From Nocardioides gilvus (GTDB taxonomy: Bacteria > Actinomycetota > Actinomycetes > Propionibacteriales > Nocardioidaceae), in the NCBI RefSeq assembly GCF_003194605.1, contig NZ_QHKY01000002.1, forward strand, positions 558,001 through 622,000: a stretch of 64,000 bases of DNA. Direction: 5' to 3'. Position numbers and translations under genes: made by a program. Shown here piece after piece: positions 8,172 to 17,879 of this stretch. Every line of letters starts with the position of its first letter. Positions within the stretch are counted from its first letter, which is position 1. Under the pieces are notes generated by a model. That model was not told the origin of the DNA. It was given only the letters and a program-made list of their open reading frames with translations, and searched no databases.

Positions 8172-10378
8172 AGTTCTTCCTGCTGCTCTTCCCGCTTGCT
8201 CCGTGAGGCGAGCCCGCGGCGGTACAGCCGCAGGCCGATGGTACCGAAGAGGATCAGTGCCCCGCCGCCCATGATGAACCACAGCAGGCGGCCGATCTCC
8301 GAGGACCGCACCGGGAAGCTCGTCTCGCTGCCCAGCGACTTCCCGTCGGCGTCACTGACCCGCAGGGTCAGCACCTGGATGCCTTCTCGGGTCGCGGTCG
8401 TCTCCAGCAGCAGCCGGCGCCGCGAGTCGGGGGCCAGGCGGACCGGATTCGGCACCTCGACTTCGAGCGCGTCGGGGGACTGGGTCAGCACCGAGACGGT
8501 GACGGCGACGGGCAGGTCGTTCGCCACGGTCGTGCCGATCCGGCCGGTGGCACCCGAGAGGGTCGCCGAGGCCGGTCCGCTGATGGTCACCTGACCGAGC
8601 AGGTCGTCGATGTGGGCGCGGGCTCGACGCGTCCGGGCCACGGAGGCCCTGGGTCGCCCGCGGGAGCTGTAGCCCAGGGAGGTCCAGGCGGCGTCGCGCA
8701 CCTGGACGTCGAGTCGGGCCGGCCGGGTCAGGATCGACTCGAGGGTGCCCGCAGCGGAGACGAGCTCCTGGGCGGCGGTGAGGTGGGCCCGTGGGACCTG
8801 TGCGTCGACGTGCTCCTGGGTCAGCACCAGGGAGTCGCCGGGAAGGGTCTCCTGCGACGCGTCGACCAGTCGGGCGAGACCTCGGAGCCGGAAGCGTTCG
8901 GTGTCGAGCAGCGCGAGCAGCGGCTCGGCGCCGGCGCTGGCGTCCCAGTCGGCGGGAGGCGAGACCACCAGGGGTGAGTCGTCCCCACTGAGGCTGCGCA
9001 GGACGGCCTCGCTGGCGGTGCGCTGGCGCACGGCGATCGCGCCGCCGGAGGGCTCCGGTCCGGGGCCGCCGGCGGTCACGCCGGTCGACGTCGCGGCGAA
9101 ACGACGGTCCAGGATGCGTCCGGTGGTGGGGGTCTGGGCGCCGTCCAGGGTAAGCGTACGTTCGGTGAGCAGCACCAGCGCGGAGTCCGGGGAGGTCTCC
9201 ACGGCGGTCTGGGAGAGCGCACCGTCGGGGGAGCTGATGGCTGGGGACGAGGTGATCTGGAAGGCCTCCAGCACCTGCGCCGAGCGGGCGTGGGCCTCGT
9301 CGAGGCTGAGGCGGTCGGTCTCGCTGAGACGGTCGGCCTCGCTGAGGGCGGAGACGTCGAGGTCGCCGTACGGGAGCGCCAGCACCTCACGGCCACCCAT
9401 CACCTCGCGGAAGTCGGTCAGCCAGGCCTGCGCGAGGCCGACGACCTCGGCCGTTGCCGCGTCACCGTCCTGGTCCTCCAGCGACGCAGGGGCCGGCAGC
9501 ACCGGGAGGGTGGGGTCGGCCACCTCCTCGTCCTCCTCCTCGTCGCCGGGCGGACTCGCGCCGGGGGGCTCCGGCACCGGGTCGAGGCTCCAGGGCGGGT
9601 TGCCGGCCGCCAGTCGACTGACCGCGTGCGGCACGGCCGGGTCCACCAGCCACGTCAGCGGTGCGTCACCTGCCAGCCGGCCGGCCCTGAGCAGTCCGTG
9701 CAACCGCCCACCTTCGCGCAACGACGTGACCCAGTCGTCCTCGTCGGCGATGGAGCCGTCGCTCTCGTGACGCACGGGGGCGCGCAGCGAGAGCACCAGC
9801 GACGTACGCAGGGGCGCGGGGTCGGCGCTCGCGACCGGGAGGAACGTACGGGCCCGGCCGTCGGCGAAGTCGTCGCGGGGGACCGTCTCCGTCTGGCCGA
9901 GGGCGTGGACCCCGACCCAGTAGACGCCCGGCGTCGAACCCAGCCGGGAGCGCGGGATGGTGGTCCGGAAGGTCGCGGTCTCACCGGGCGCCAGGGAATC
10001 GACCTTGTGCAGCGACGCGACGTCGACCAGCCGGTCACCGACGTACTCCTTGACCGGGAGCTCCGCAGCCGCAGCCAGCGTCGTGGAGTCGGTGATCGGG
10101 AACGAACTCCGGAACGGCGCGATGTTGATGGACGTCCAGGTCTCGTCGCTCGGGTTGGTGATGGTGCCCGACAGGGTGATGTCGCGGTCGTTGGTGAGGA
10201 TGGTGGGCGTGACCCGATCGATGTGCAGCGAGAGCGGGTCGGCCCCGTCGTCGGCCACGGCCTGCGTCTCGGCGGCCCGGGCGGAGTCGGCGGGGGTCAG
10301 CACCACGATCCCCAGCAGGGCCAGCAACGCCACGAACACCCACGCAGGCGTCAGTGAGGTCGGTCGGGGCACACGCAC
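8168..10378 (-). CDS. DUF6049 family secreted/membrane-anchored protein
   Basis: A 736-residue protein with a signal peptide (about 1-35, ending DSARAAETQA). It has a long extracytoplasmic region with Ig-like beta-rich stretches (about 45-160 and near 600-690), a single C-terminal transmembrane helix (LLWFIMGGGALILFGTIGL) and a basic cytoplasmic tail. It corresponds by position and topology to mycobacterial Rv3909, the gene between pcnA and mviN. No catalytic motif is recognised. Coupling with murJ (4-bp overlap) suggests a role in cell envelope assembly, by inference. It is divergent from pcnA, with starts 57 bp apart. Confidence 0.8.
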   Translation of the reverse strand: MRVPRPTSLTPAWVFVALLALLGIVVLTPADSARAAETQAVADDGADPLSLHIDRVTPTILTNDRDITLSGTITNPSDETWTSINIAPFRSSFPITDSTTLAAAAELPVKEYVGDRLVDVASLHKVDSLAPGETATFRTTIPRSRLGSTPGVYWVGVHALGQTETVPRDDFADGRARTFLPVASADPAPLRTSLVLSLRAPVRHESDGSIADEDDWVTSLREGGRLHGLLRAGRLAGDAPLTWLVDPAVPHAVSRLAAGNPPWSLDPVPEPPGASPPGDEEEDEEVADPTLPVLPAPASLEDQDGDAATAEVVGLAQAWLTDFREVMGGREVLALPYGDLDVSALSEADRLSETDRLSLDEAHARSAQVLEAFQITSSPAISSPDGALSQTAVETSPDSALVLLTERTLTLDGAQTPTTGRILDRRFAATSTGVTAGGPGPEPSGGAIAVRQRTASEAVLRSLSGDDSPLVVSPPADWDASAGAEPLLALLDTERFRLRGLARLVDASQETLPGDSLVLTQEHVDAQVPRAHLTAAQELVSAAGTLESILTRPARLDVQVRDAAWTSLGYSSRGRPRASVARTRRARAHIDDLLGQVTISGPASATLSGATGRIGTTVANDLPVAVTVSVLTQSPDALEVEVPNPVRLAPDSRRRLLLETTATREGIQVLTLRVSDADGKSLGSETSFPVRSSEIGRLLWFIMGGGALILFGTIGLRLYRRGLASRSKREEQQEEL

Positions 10379-10435
10379 GACTGTAGTTGTTCCGCCATGG
10401 GGCCCGGCGCAGGATGTGGCCTAGACTGGCTCCTC

Positions 10436-11893
10436 GTGTCCGACGCTGCTGTGCCCACCCCTCTCACCATGGTCGAGATCCAGCGAGCCGTCGGCCTCGA
10501 GTTGGACCGGATCAGCGTGGTCATCGACTCCCTGGGTGAGCGTTTCGCCGCTGCCGGACACGAGCTCTTCCTGGTCGGCGGACCGGTGCGCGACGCCATG
10601 CTCGGGCGGCTGCAGAACGACCTCGACTTCACCACCTCGGCGCTGCCCGACGAGACCGAACGCCTGCTCAAGGGCTGGGCGGACGCGATCTGGGACATGG
10701 GTCGCGCCTTCGGCACCATCGGCTGCCGCAAGGGTGAGTGGCAGGTCGAGATCACCACCTTCCGCGCCGACACATACGACCCCGACTCCCGCAAGCCCGA
10801 GGTGGACTTCGGCGACAACCTCGCCGGCGACCTGGGTCGACGCGACTTCACCGTCAACGCGATGGCCGTCTCCGTGCCGGGGCGTACGTTCGAGGACCCG
10901 TACGGCGGTGTCGTCGACCTCGCCCACCGGGTGATGCGCACTCCCGGCCGCCCACAGGACTCGTTCTCCGACGACCCGCTCCGGATGATGCGGGCCGCCC
11001 GCTTCGCGGCCCAGCTCGGCTTCGAGGTGGCGCCCGAGGTCGTCGAGGCGATGACCGAGATGGCCGGGCGCATCGAGATCATCTCGGCCGAACGGGTCCG
11101 CGACGAGCTGGTCAAGTTGATCTGTGCGCCGTTCCCCCGCCGCGGCCTCACGCTGCTGGTCGAGACCGGGTTGGCCGAGCTGGTCCTGCCCGAGCTGCCC
11201 GCGCTGGCGCTGGAGCGCGACGAGCACCACCGTCACAAGGATGTCTACGAGCACACCCTGACGGTGCTGGAGCAGACGATCGAGCAGGAGGACCGTCTCG
11301 GCGGCCCTGACTTCGTGGCCCGTTTCGCTGCGCTGATGCACGACGTCGGCAAGCCGCGGACCCGCAAGTTCGTCGACGACGGCACCGTCACCTTCCACCA
11401 CCACGACGTGGTCGGCGCCAAGATCACCCGCAAGCGGATGAAGGCCCTGCGCTTCTCCAACGACGAGATCGACGCGGTCTCCAAGCTCGTCGAGCTGCAC
11501 CTGCGCTTCCACGGCTACGGCAGCGGTGAGTGGACCGACTCCGCCGTACGCCGCTACGTGCGCGACGCGGGCGACGAGCTCGAGCGGCTGCACATCCTGA
11601 CCCGTGCCGACTGCACCACCCGCAACGCGCGCAAGGCGGCGCGGCTGCGGCGTACGTACGACGAGCTCGAGGCGCGGATCGCCAAGCTCTCCGAGGAGGA
11701 GGAGCTCGCCTCCATCCGCCCGGACCTCGACGGCACGCAGATCATGGAGATCCTGGGCATCGGGCCGGGCCGTGAGGTTGGTGCGGCCTACAAGTTCCTG
11801 CTCGAGCTGCGCATGGACGAGGGGCCCCAGAGCCACGAGGCCGCAGAGGCCGCACTCCGTACGTGGTGGGCCGACCTCAACGCCGCACCCTGA
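10436..11893 (+). CDS. pcnA: CCA tRNA nucleotidyltransferase
   Basis: A 485-residue class II nucleotidyltransferase that builds or repairs the CCA end of tRNAs. The palm motif LVGGPVRDAML (47-57) is followed by the metal-binding pair in NDLDF (D62, D64). The RRDFTVNAMA and DDPLRMMRAARFA blocks follow, then an HD domain with H302-D303 in LMHDVGKP. GTG 10436 is chosen: a TAGACT box at 10422-10427 sits 8 nt before it and there is no ribosome binding site, so the mRNA is probably leaderless. The last 17 bases overlap the convergent metallophosphoesterase gene. Confidence 0.95.
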   Translation: MSDAAVPTPLTMVEIQRAVGLELDRISVVIDSLGERFAAAGHELFLVGGPVRDAMLGRLQNDLDFTTSALPDETERLLKGWADAIWDMGRAFGTIGCRKGEWQVEITTFRADTYDPDSRKPEVDFGDNLAGDLGRRDFTVNAMAVSVPGRTFEDPYGGVVDLAHRVMRTPGRPQDSFSDDPLRMMRAARFAAQLGFEVAPEVVEAMTEMAGRIEIISAERVRDELVKLICAPFPRRGLTLLVETGLAELVLPELPALALERDEHHRHKDVYEHTLTVLEQTIEQEDRLGGPDFVARFAALMHDVGKPRTRKFVDDGTVTFHHHDVVGAKITRKRMKALRFSNDEIDAVSKLVELHLRFHGYGSGEWTDSAVRRYVRDAGDELERLHILTRADCTTRNARKAARLRRTYDELEARIAKLSEEEELASIRPDLDGTQIMEILGIGPGREVGAAYKFLLELRMDEGPQSHEAAEAALRTWWADLNAAP

Positions 11894-14540
11894 TCCTCAG
11901 GGTCCCCTTCTTCTCGTTCCACCGGTTGCTGGCCGGCAGCGTCACCCGCAGCGTGTGCCGGCCCCTGGCCAGTCTGGGCAGGCGGAACTTCGCGACCCCC
12001 CTGCGAAGGGTGACGGTGCCCAGGGTGCGGGCGCCGATCTTGAGTCGTGCCTGGCCGGTCGGCACGGCGTGGACCCCTCGGAAGGTCGCGGTGACGGTGG
12101 CCCGGGCGCGGGGCCGGATCCGGGCGGGCGCCTTCAGCTTCACCCGTGGATTCATCTTGGCGATCGGGAGCACGTTCGACAGCACGCTCACCTCCCGGCG
12201 GCCGTTGACCCGGACCTCGACCCGAGCGCGGACCCGACCACCGGCATCCGTCCTGCGGACCCGGTAGTCGCTGCCGGTGGCGCCGGGGATGGCCTTCCCA
12301 CCGCGTCGCCACTGCACCGTGGTCTCGGCGGAGGTGGCGTGGTCCCATCCCCCGACGTCCACCGTGAGCACGGCACCGACCTTCGTGCGCCCCTTGATCC
12401 TCGGCAGCCTGGTGTTGACCGGTGCCGGAGCACGGGCGACGACGACGTCACGACTGGCGACGGCCTGGTTGCCCGCCCGGTCCGTGACGGTGTGGACGAG
12501 GGTGGTGCGGCCCGGTCGGCTGGTGTCGACGCTGCCGCTGACTTCGACCCGCGACGTCAGCACGGTGCCGTCCTGGTCGCGGGCCGCCACGCCCGCCATC
12601 GGGTCGAAGTCGCTGCCGTGGCGGATCGTCCGGTTGCCGGGCACCGAGAGCACCGGCGGGGTGGTGTCGTCCCCGTCGCTGGCCGTGAAGACCGAGGTCG
12701 GCGCCTCGGAGAGGATCGCCCCGGTCGCGGCGTCGGTGCTCAGCGCCTGCCAGGCGTACGGACGTCCGCTCTCGAGACCCTCCCAGACGACCGTGCTGGG
12801 TCGGCCGGAGGCAGCGGTGCTGGTGCCGATCACCTCGTCGGACGGCTTCATCGTGACGAGACCGTCGGTGGCGAAACTCGTGGTGCGCGTCTGCAACTGG
12901 ATCGGGACCCGGAAGTCGTCCTCGGTGCCGTCGTACCGGTTGCGGGTGTCGTACTCGCCCGTGCCGAATTCGTCGAGGAGCGGGGAGTAGGTGTCGACGC
13001 TCATCTCGGAGCGTGCGACGTCGAACTGCAGCAGACGCAGGAAGGAGGCACCCAGGCGGAGCCCCGTGTTCTTCGGGTAGGCGGCGGTGCCGGTGAGGCC
13101 GACCAGGTCGGAGTCGACCCGGTAGCCCTGGTAGTCGGCGAGGAGCTCGACGACGTGGTTGTCCTCACGGCCGGCGTCCTTGCGTACGTCGATGCTGACG
13201 CCGTGCTCGTGACCCGACAGGACCAGGAAGACGTTGGGGTTCTTGTCCACGACCTCCGCGCGGATCAGGCGCCCGTCGGGGCCCACCGCGTTGCCGCGAC
13301 CGTCGGGGGAGATGCTCGGGCTGCCGTTGGCGTGGGTGAGCACGATCGCGTTGCGGTCGGGGTGGCGCTTGAGCACGGAGTCGGCCCAGGCGGCCTCCTC
13401 CTCGGTGACCCGGAAGCCGAGGCTGACGGCGACGAAGTCCAGTCCACCGGCGGAGAAGAGCACCGTGTGGTTGGAGTTGTCGTCGGGGCGCCAGGACTCG
13501 TACGAGGCACCCTGGGCCGCCCAGTTGGGGTGCTGCGAGACGGCGGCGTAGCGCTCGGGTCCGAACCAGTCGTTGTAGAGGGAGGCCGGACCGACGTCGC
13601 GACCGCTGAGGTTGTCGTGGTTGCCGGCAAGGGCGGTGTTGACCACGCCCGCGTCCTCGAGGATCGCCTGGGCCCGGGAGGCCACCGCGAACTCCTTGTT
13701 CGCGGCGGCGACGGTGTCCTCGTCGTTCAACCAGTTCTCGACGAGGTCGCCGGTGTGGGCGGCGAAGGCGATCTTGCGCTGCTTCGCGTTGTCCGCGATC
13801 CACTGGGTGCTGGCCGTGTACGCGCGCTTCCAGACCGCGCGTTCCTTCGCCGTCTCGGCGGCGAGCGCACCGCGGGTGAGGAACTGGGTGTCGGAGAGGT
13901 GCGCCAGCGAGAAGTCGTAGCTGTCCGGATCTTCGAAGGAGTCCTTGACCTCGTGGTCGAGGTCGTCGGCGAACGGGTCCTCGGCGGTGATCATCACCGG
14001 CACGACCGCGCCGTGACGGTGCCGTGGGTCCACGGCCGCGTCCAGGCTCACGAGACCGCGCTGGAGGCCGCGGGCCTGGGCCAGCACTTCCCACTCACTG
14101 CCGGTCCAGGCGCGCAACTGGACGAGCCGGGTGGGGTCGAGGCGACCGGTCCACGAGAGCCGCTGTCCGGCCCCCTGCACGGGCACGTCGAAGCGTTGGA
14201 ACGCGATGCCCCTGGTCGAGGGCGTGCGGACGAGATCGTCGTCGTTGGGGAGCAGGTCGTCGGCGAGCTCCTGGGGGTCGTCGTGGGCGAAGACCAAGGT
14301 CGTCGGGAGACTGGCGACCGAGCCCTGGAACCCGTTGCCCGCCACCTGGACGGCAGCTGCCCGGAAGGTCGTGCGGACCTGGCCGCCGGTGGGGTTCTGG
14401 GCGCTCGCGGAGAGGACGTGGGAGGTCGGGACACCGGCCCGGGCGGCACTGGTGGATGACACCAGCGCCAGCGAGGCGACCGCCGTCGCCGTCGCGAGAC
14501 CCATGGCGCCGAGACGCCGAGTTGTGGTGCGGGCAGTCAC
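11877..14540 (-). CDS. Secreted metallophosphoesterase with Ig-like C-terminal repeats
   Basis: An 887-residue secreted protein with a signal peptide (1-36, SAARAG). The calcineurin-like phosphoesterase domain (about 210-480) shows all dinuclear-metal motifs: LSDTQF (D217), TGDLVEN (264-269), GNHDN (306-310), LTHANG and SGHEHG. Later regions look like fibronectin/Ig-type domains: VWEGLESGRPYAWQA, then a bacterial Ig-like segment with VTDRAGNQAV, then two more ending in a basic tail. The substrate could be nucleotides, phosphodiesters or phospholipids; nothing here decides. No LPXTG is present. It is an accessory gene between the two conserved core blocks. Confidence 0.82.
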   Translation of the reverse strand: MTARTTTRRLGAMGLATATAVASLALVSSTSAARAGVPTSHVLSASAQNPTGGQVRTTFRAAAVQVAGNGFQGSVASLPTTLVFAHDDPQELADDLLPNDDDLVRTPSTRGIAFQRFDVPVQGAGQRLSWTGRLDPTRLVQLRAWTGSEWEVLAQARGLQRGLVSLDAAVDPRHRHGAVVPVMITAEDPFADDLDHEVKDSFEDPDSYDFSLAHLSDTQFLTRGALAAETAKERAVWKRAYTASTQWIADNAKQRKIAFAAHTGDLVENWLNDEDTVAAANKEFAVASRAQAILEDAGVVNTALAGNHDNLSGRDVGPASLYNDWFGPERYAAVSQHPNWAAQGASYESWRPDDNSNHTVLFSAGGLDFVAVSLGFRVTEEEAAWADSVLKRHPDRNAIVLTHANGSPSISPDGRGNAVGPDGRLIRAEVVDKNPNVFLVLSGHEHGVSIDVRKDAGREDNHVVELLADYQGYRVDSDLVGLTGTAAYPKNTGLRLGASFLRLLQFDVARSEMSVDTYSPLLDEFGTGEYDTRNRYDGTEDDFRVPIQLQTRTTSFATDGLVTMKPSDEVIGTSTAASGRPSTVVWEGLESGRPYAWQALSTDAATGAILSEAPTSVFTASDGDDTTPPVLSVPGNRTIRHGSDFDPMAGVAARDQDGTVLTSRVEVSGSVDTSRPGRTTLVHTVTDRAGNQAVASRDVVVARAPAPVNTRLPRIKGRTKVGAVLTVDVGGWDHATSAETTVQWRRGGKAIPGATGSDYRVRRTDAGGRVRARVEVRVNGRREVSVLSNVLPIAKMNPRVKLKAPARIRPRARATVTATFRGVHAVPTGQARLKIGARTLGTVTLRRGVAKFRLPRLARGRHTLRVTLPASNRWNEKKGTLRIRVRR

Positions 14541-14681
14541 GTGGCGGTCCTCCGAGAGTGATGTGGCCAGTGACCGGGACCCCAGGCGTCCCGTGCACCT
14601 TCGCCGCAGGCATCGTAACGGCGCAGTGGCGTGTCTGGCGCCCCCTTGCCGTCATGACCCACCGATCGCGACACTGTGCCC

Positions 14682-15161
14682 ATGGGCAAACCAACGAGAC
14701 ACCTCGTCCTCAAGCACATCGAGCAGACCGTCGACATCGCGGCGCCACCGGAGAAGGTGTGGGAGCTCGTCAGTGACCTGCCGCGGCTCTCGGAGTGGAG
14801 CCCCCAGGTGCTGAAGTCGTTCCTGCGTGGGGGGCGTCCGGTCAGGCAGGGCAGCCGGCTCCTCAACGTCAACCACAAGGGTCTGCTCGTCTGGCCGACG
14901 CGTTCGGAGGTGGTGCGCTTCGAGGAGGGCCGCGAGATCGCCTGGCGGATCGAGGAGAACGGTTCGACGTGGTCCTTCGCCCTCGAGCCGACCGCGACCG
15001 GCACCCACCTGGTCCAGCGGCGTGAAGCGCCCAAGGGGCTCTCGCAGATCTCGATCTCACTCACCGACCGCTTCATGGGTGGGCAGGGCGTCTTCCAGGC
15101 CGAGCTCCAGCAGGGGATGCGGCAGACGTTGGCGCAGGTGAAGCGTCTCGCTGAGGGGTGA
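14682..15161 (+). CDS. SRPBCC family protein (paralogue of the protein at 39751)
   Basis: A 159-residue single-domain START/Bet v1-like fold. It begins with the typical strand and helix VDIAAPPEKVWELVSDLPRLSEWSP and ends with a long amphipathic helix (QGVFQAELQQGMRQTL). Such proteins bind hydrophobic ligands or act as cyclases or dehydratases; the ligand is unknown. ATG 14682 follows a GACACT box by 6 nt, suggesting a leaderless mRNA; GTG 14676 is an alternative. It shares the SEWSPQV and LTDxFMGGQ blocks with the SRPBCC protein at 39751-40224. Confidence 0.78.
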   Translation: MGKPTRHLVLKHIEQTVDIAAPPEKVWELVSDLPRLSEWSPQVLKSFLRGGRPVRQGSRLLNVNHKGLLVWPTRSEVVRFEEGREIAWRIEENGSTWSFALEPTATGTHLVQRREAPKGLSQISISLTDRFMGGQGVFQAELQQGMRQTLAQVKRLAEG

Positions 15162-15197
15162 GTGCGCGTCTGCTCTTCCGCGGTGACGGCGCGGCAT

Positions 15198-15944
15198 TCA
15201 GGCCAGGCGGTGCACCCGAAACGTGACGGCGTGCTCGACCCCGGCGGCGGCGCCCTGCTCACGCAGGAAACCGGGGATCATCTCGCCGGGGTCAGGGTGA
15301 CCGGTCACGTGGCGCAGGTACGCCTCGTGGCAACGCAGTGACGCGACGGCGGCGTCGACCGCGGCCACATCCACGGCCAGGGCATGGGTCGGTGCGGCCG
15401 TCCCCGCGACGAGCAGCGCCGAGGCCTGCCACGGGTCGAGCCCGTCGCTCTCGGTGAGCTCGCGGAAGACCCAACGGTTGGCGGCGTCGCGGACCCCGTC
15501 GATCACTGCCAGCCCGGCGGCGCGATGGTCGGCCTGGTTGAGCCCCCACGGCGCTTCGACCGAGAAGTCGCCCGTGACGACCGCGTCCGGCCGGAGCCGG
15601 CGTACGGCCCGGGCCACCGAACGGCGCAGGTCGAGGCTCGGCTCCAGCATCCCGTCCGGGTGGTCGAGGATGGTGAGCTCACCGACCCCGACGGTGTCGC
15701 AGGCCCGCCGCTGCTCGGCGGCCCGGATCGGGGCCACCACCTCGGGCGGCTCGGCCATCCCCGCCTCGCCGGCGGTCAGTAGCAGGTAGTCGACGGTGAT
15801 CCCGCGGTCGGTCCACGTGCGTACGGCAGCCGAGGTGCCGTACTCCAGGTCGTCGGGGTGGGCGGCGACGCAGAGCACCCGTCGCCACTCACCGTCCTCC
15901 AGTGGTGGGAGCAACTCCGTGTGGGCGCGCTCGTCCTTGGTCAT
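15198..15944 (-). CDS. PIG-L/LmbE family deacetylase
   Basis: A 248-residue protein with the zinc-binding AHPDD motif at 28-32 and the second metal histidine in a LNQADHRAAG block. Members hydrolyse N-acetyl groups from sugars, such as GlcNAc-inositol in mycothiol synthesis (MshB) or teicoplanin-type substrates. The ino1 gene lies about 200 bp away and makes the inositol precursor of mycothiol, but a functional link is only suggestive. Many PIG-L paralogues exist in actinobacteria and MshB is normally longer. Start ATG 15944 has GGAGGT just upstream. Confidence 0.85.
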   Translation of the reverse strand: MTKDERAHTELLPPLEDGEWRRVLCVAAHPDDLEYGTSAAVRTWTDRGITVDYLLLTAGEAGMAEPPEVVAPIRAAEQRRACDTVGVGELTILDHPDGMLEPSLDLRRSVARAVRRLRPDAVVTGDFSVEAPWGLNQADHRAAGLAVIDGVRDAANRWVFRELTESDGLDPWQASALLVAGTAAPTHALAVDVAAVDAAVASLRCHEAYLRHVTGHPDPGEMIPGFLREQGAAAGVEHAVTFRVHRLA

Positions 15945-16009
15945 GGCACCTCCGGTCAGGTCGGGCTGACCACGTTAGCCCTGTCGCAACGGACCTGCCA
16001 CGCGTAGAT

Positions 16010-16070
16010 GAACGGAGTAGTGGGCCCGATTCGGCCCGAAATCGACACTTATCGGCGCTTTACTCCGTTC
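16010..16070. other. Long-arm inverted repeat between PIG-L and ino1
   Basis: GAACGGAGTA (16010-16019) and TACTCCGTTC (16061-16070) are perfect 10-bp complements. They are separated by 41 nt that contain further short palindromes (gggcc...ggccc, ttcgg..ccgaa). It lies upstream of the PIG-L start and downstream of the ino1 terminator. It could be a double operator or a structured leader. Confidence 0.5.
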
Positions 16071-16080
16071 AAATACGAGC

Positions 16081-16110
16081 ACCCCCGCCCTGCGCTGAGC
16101 AGACGGGGGT
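16081..16110 (-). terminator. Terminator downstream of ino1
   Basis: ACCCCCG and CGGGGGT (16081-16087, 16104-16110) form a stem, with an inner CTGC/GCAG pairing around GCTGA. It lies about 50 bp past the ino1 stop. No U-tract is present. Confidence 0.7.
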
Positions 16111-16114
16111 TCTC

Positions 16115-16150
16115 GGTGGAGCTGGTGGAGCTGGTGGAGCTGGTGAAGCA
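16115..16150. repeat. 9-bp tandem repeat after ino1
   Basis: Three exact copies of GGTGGAGCT and a fourth degenerate copy sit between the ino1 stop codon and its terminator. They are non-coding. Confidence 0.85.
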
Positions 16151-16158
16151 GAGGGCGA

Positions 16159-17241
16159 TCAGGCGCCGATGATGAACGCCTCGAGCTGGGCGCGTCCCTC
16201 GTCGTCGGCCATCTGCACCGGCGGGGACTTCATCAGGTAGGCCGAGGCCGGGAGGATCGGGCCGCCGACGCCACGGTCCAGGGCGATCTTCGCGGCACGG
16301 ACGGCGTCGATGATGATGCCGGCCGAGTTCGGGGAGTCCCAGACCTCGAGCTTGTACTCCAGGTTGAGCGGGACGTCGCCGAACGCGCGACCCTCGAGGC
16401 GCACGTACGCCCACTTGCGGTCGTCGAGCCAGGCCACGTAGTCGCTGGGACCGATGTGGACGTTGCGGCTGTCCTTGAGGTTGGCCAGCGAGCCGGTCAG
16501 GTTGGAGGTGACGGCCTGGGTCTTGGAGACCTTCTTGGACTCAAGACGCTCACGCTCGAGCATGTTCTTGAAGTCCATGTTGCCGCCGACGTTGAGCTGG
16601 TACGTACGGTCCAGCGTGACGCCGCGGTCCTCGAACAGCTTCGCCATCACGCGGTGCGTGATGGTGGCGCCGACCTGGGACTTGATGTCGTCACCGACGA
16701 TCGGGACACCGGCGTCGGCGAACTTCTTCGCCCAGACCGGGTCGGAGGCGATGAAGACGGGCAGGGCGTTGACGAAGGCCACGCCGGCGTCGATCGCGCA
16801 CTGGGCGTAGAACTTGTCGGCCTCTTCCGACCCCACGGGGAGGTATGAGACGAGGACGTCGACCTCGGCGTCCTTGAGCGTCTGGACGACGTCCACGGCC
16901 TCGGCGTCGGACTCCTCGATGGTCAGGGCGTAGTACTTGCCGATGCCGTCCAGGGTCGGGCCGCGCTGGACGATGACACCGGTGGGCGGCACGTCGGCGA
17001 TCTTGATGGTGTTGTTCTCGGAGGCGTGGATCGCCTCGGAAAGGTCGAAACCGACCTTCTTGGCGTCGACGTCGAAGGCGGCGACGAACTTCACGTCGGA
17101 GACGTGGTACTCACCGAACTTGACGTGCATGAGCCCGGGGACGTTGCCCGACGGGTCCGCGTCCTTGTAGTACTCGACACCTTGGACGAGGGACGTGGCG
17201 CAGTTGCCCACACCCACGATTGCTACGCGTACTGAACCCAT
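16159..17241 (-). CDS. ino1: Inositol-3-phosphate synthase
   Basis: A 360-residue NAD-dependent synthase that converts glucose-6-phosphate to 1D-myo-inositol-3-phosphate, the first step to inositol lipids and mycothiol. The NAD-binding [14 protein letters not shown] is at about 5-18. The catalytic core is recognisable in [26 protein letters not shown] and the [20 protein letters not shown] region. ATG 17241 has AAGGAG at 6 nt; the longer start MSKESP is less likely. The padR gene lies 57 bp upstream on the same strand, and the pair matches mycobacterial Rv0046c-Rv0047c. Confidence 0.97.
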   Translation of the reverse strand: MGSVRVAIVGVGNCATSLVQGVEYYKDADPSGNVPGLMHVKFGEYHVSDVKFVAAFDVDAKKVGFDLSEAIHASENNTIKIADVPPTGVIVQRGPTLDGIGKYYALTIEESDAEAVDVVQTLKDAEVDVLVSYLPVGSEEADKFYAQCAIDAGVAFVNALPVFIASDPVWAKKFADAGVPIVGDDIKSQVGATITHRVMAKLFEDRGVTLDRTYQLNVGGNMDFKNMLERERLESKKVSKTQAVTSNLTGSLANLKDSRNVHIGPSDYVAWLDDRKWAYVRLEGRAFGDVPLNLEYKLEVWDSPNSAGIIIDAVRAAKIALDRGVGGPILPASAYLMKSPPVQMADDEGRAQLEAFIIGA

Positions 17242-17298
17242 GGGGCTCTCCTTACTCACTTGTGTATCAGTGCCACGGGTGTGGCGATGTGGCTCTGG

Positions 17299-17874
17299 TC
17301 AGGGGGTTGCTGTGCCCGGGGCCGTCCGGTGCTCCTGGTGTTCACGCTCGGCCTTGATGAGGTCCGACAGCCATCGGACCTCGCGCTCGACCGATTCGAC
17401 TCCGTGCCGGTGCAGCTCGGAGGCGTACCTGTCAGCCTTCTTCGGGTTGCGGGCCAGGTCCCCTCGGACCCTCGCCAGGCGCTCCTCCAGACGCGTACGC
17501 CGACCTTCGAGGACCCGGAGCCGGGTCTCGCTGGGGGCTGAGGAGAAGAAGGAGAAGCGGATCCCGAAGGTGTCGTCCTCCCATGCCGTGGGACCGACGT
17601 CCGCCATCTGTCGGCGGAACTCTTCGCGGCCGCTCTCGGTCACTCGGTAGACGATGCGCGGGCGGCCGGTGACCGGCGCGGGCACGGAGGTGTCCTCGCT
17701 GATCAGTCGGGAGCGGAGCATCTTCTTCAGCGCGGGGTAGAGGGAGCCGTAGGACAGCACCCGACCCCATCCGAGCATCAGGTTGAGTCGCTTGCGCAAC
17801 TCGTATCCGTGCAGGGGTCCCTCGTGGAGCAGTCCCAGGACTGCCAGCTCGATGGTCTCTCCGCGACGTGACAC
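17299..17874 (-). CDS. PadR family transcriptional regulator
   Basis: A 191-residue PadR-s2-type regulator. The N-terminal winged helix (about 1-95) reads ELAVLGLLHEGPLHGYELRKRL and YGSLYPALKKMLRSRLI. The C-terminal half is a coiled-coil dimerisation arm (RLRVLEGRRTRLEERLARVR). Start GTG 17874 is at the end of a leaderless promoter; an open frame continues far upstream but that part is antisense to ponA. It lies directly upstream of ino1 on the same strand, as in mycobacteria, so control of inositol synthesis is a reasonable inference. A palindrome over its own -10 suggests autorepression. Confidence 0.9.
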   Translation of the reverse strand: MSRRGETIELAVLGLLHEGPLHGYELRKRLNLMLGWGRVLSYGSLYPALKKMLRSRLISEDTSVPAPVTGRPRIVYRVTESGREEFRRQMADVGPTAWEDDTFGIRFSFFSSAPSETRLRVLEGRRTRLEERLARVRGDLARNPKKADRYASELHRHGVESVEREVRWLSDLIKAEREHQEHRTAPGTATP

Positions 17875-17879
17875 CGACC

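Noticed and set aside
11604..14459. 951-residue plus-strand open frame
   Set aside because: It is antisense to the metallophosphoesterase, has no ribosome binding site or protein motif, and is a by-product of high GC.
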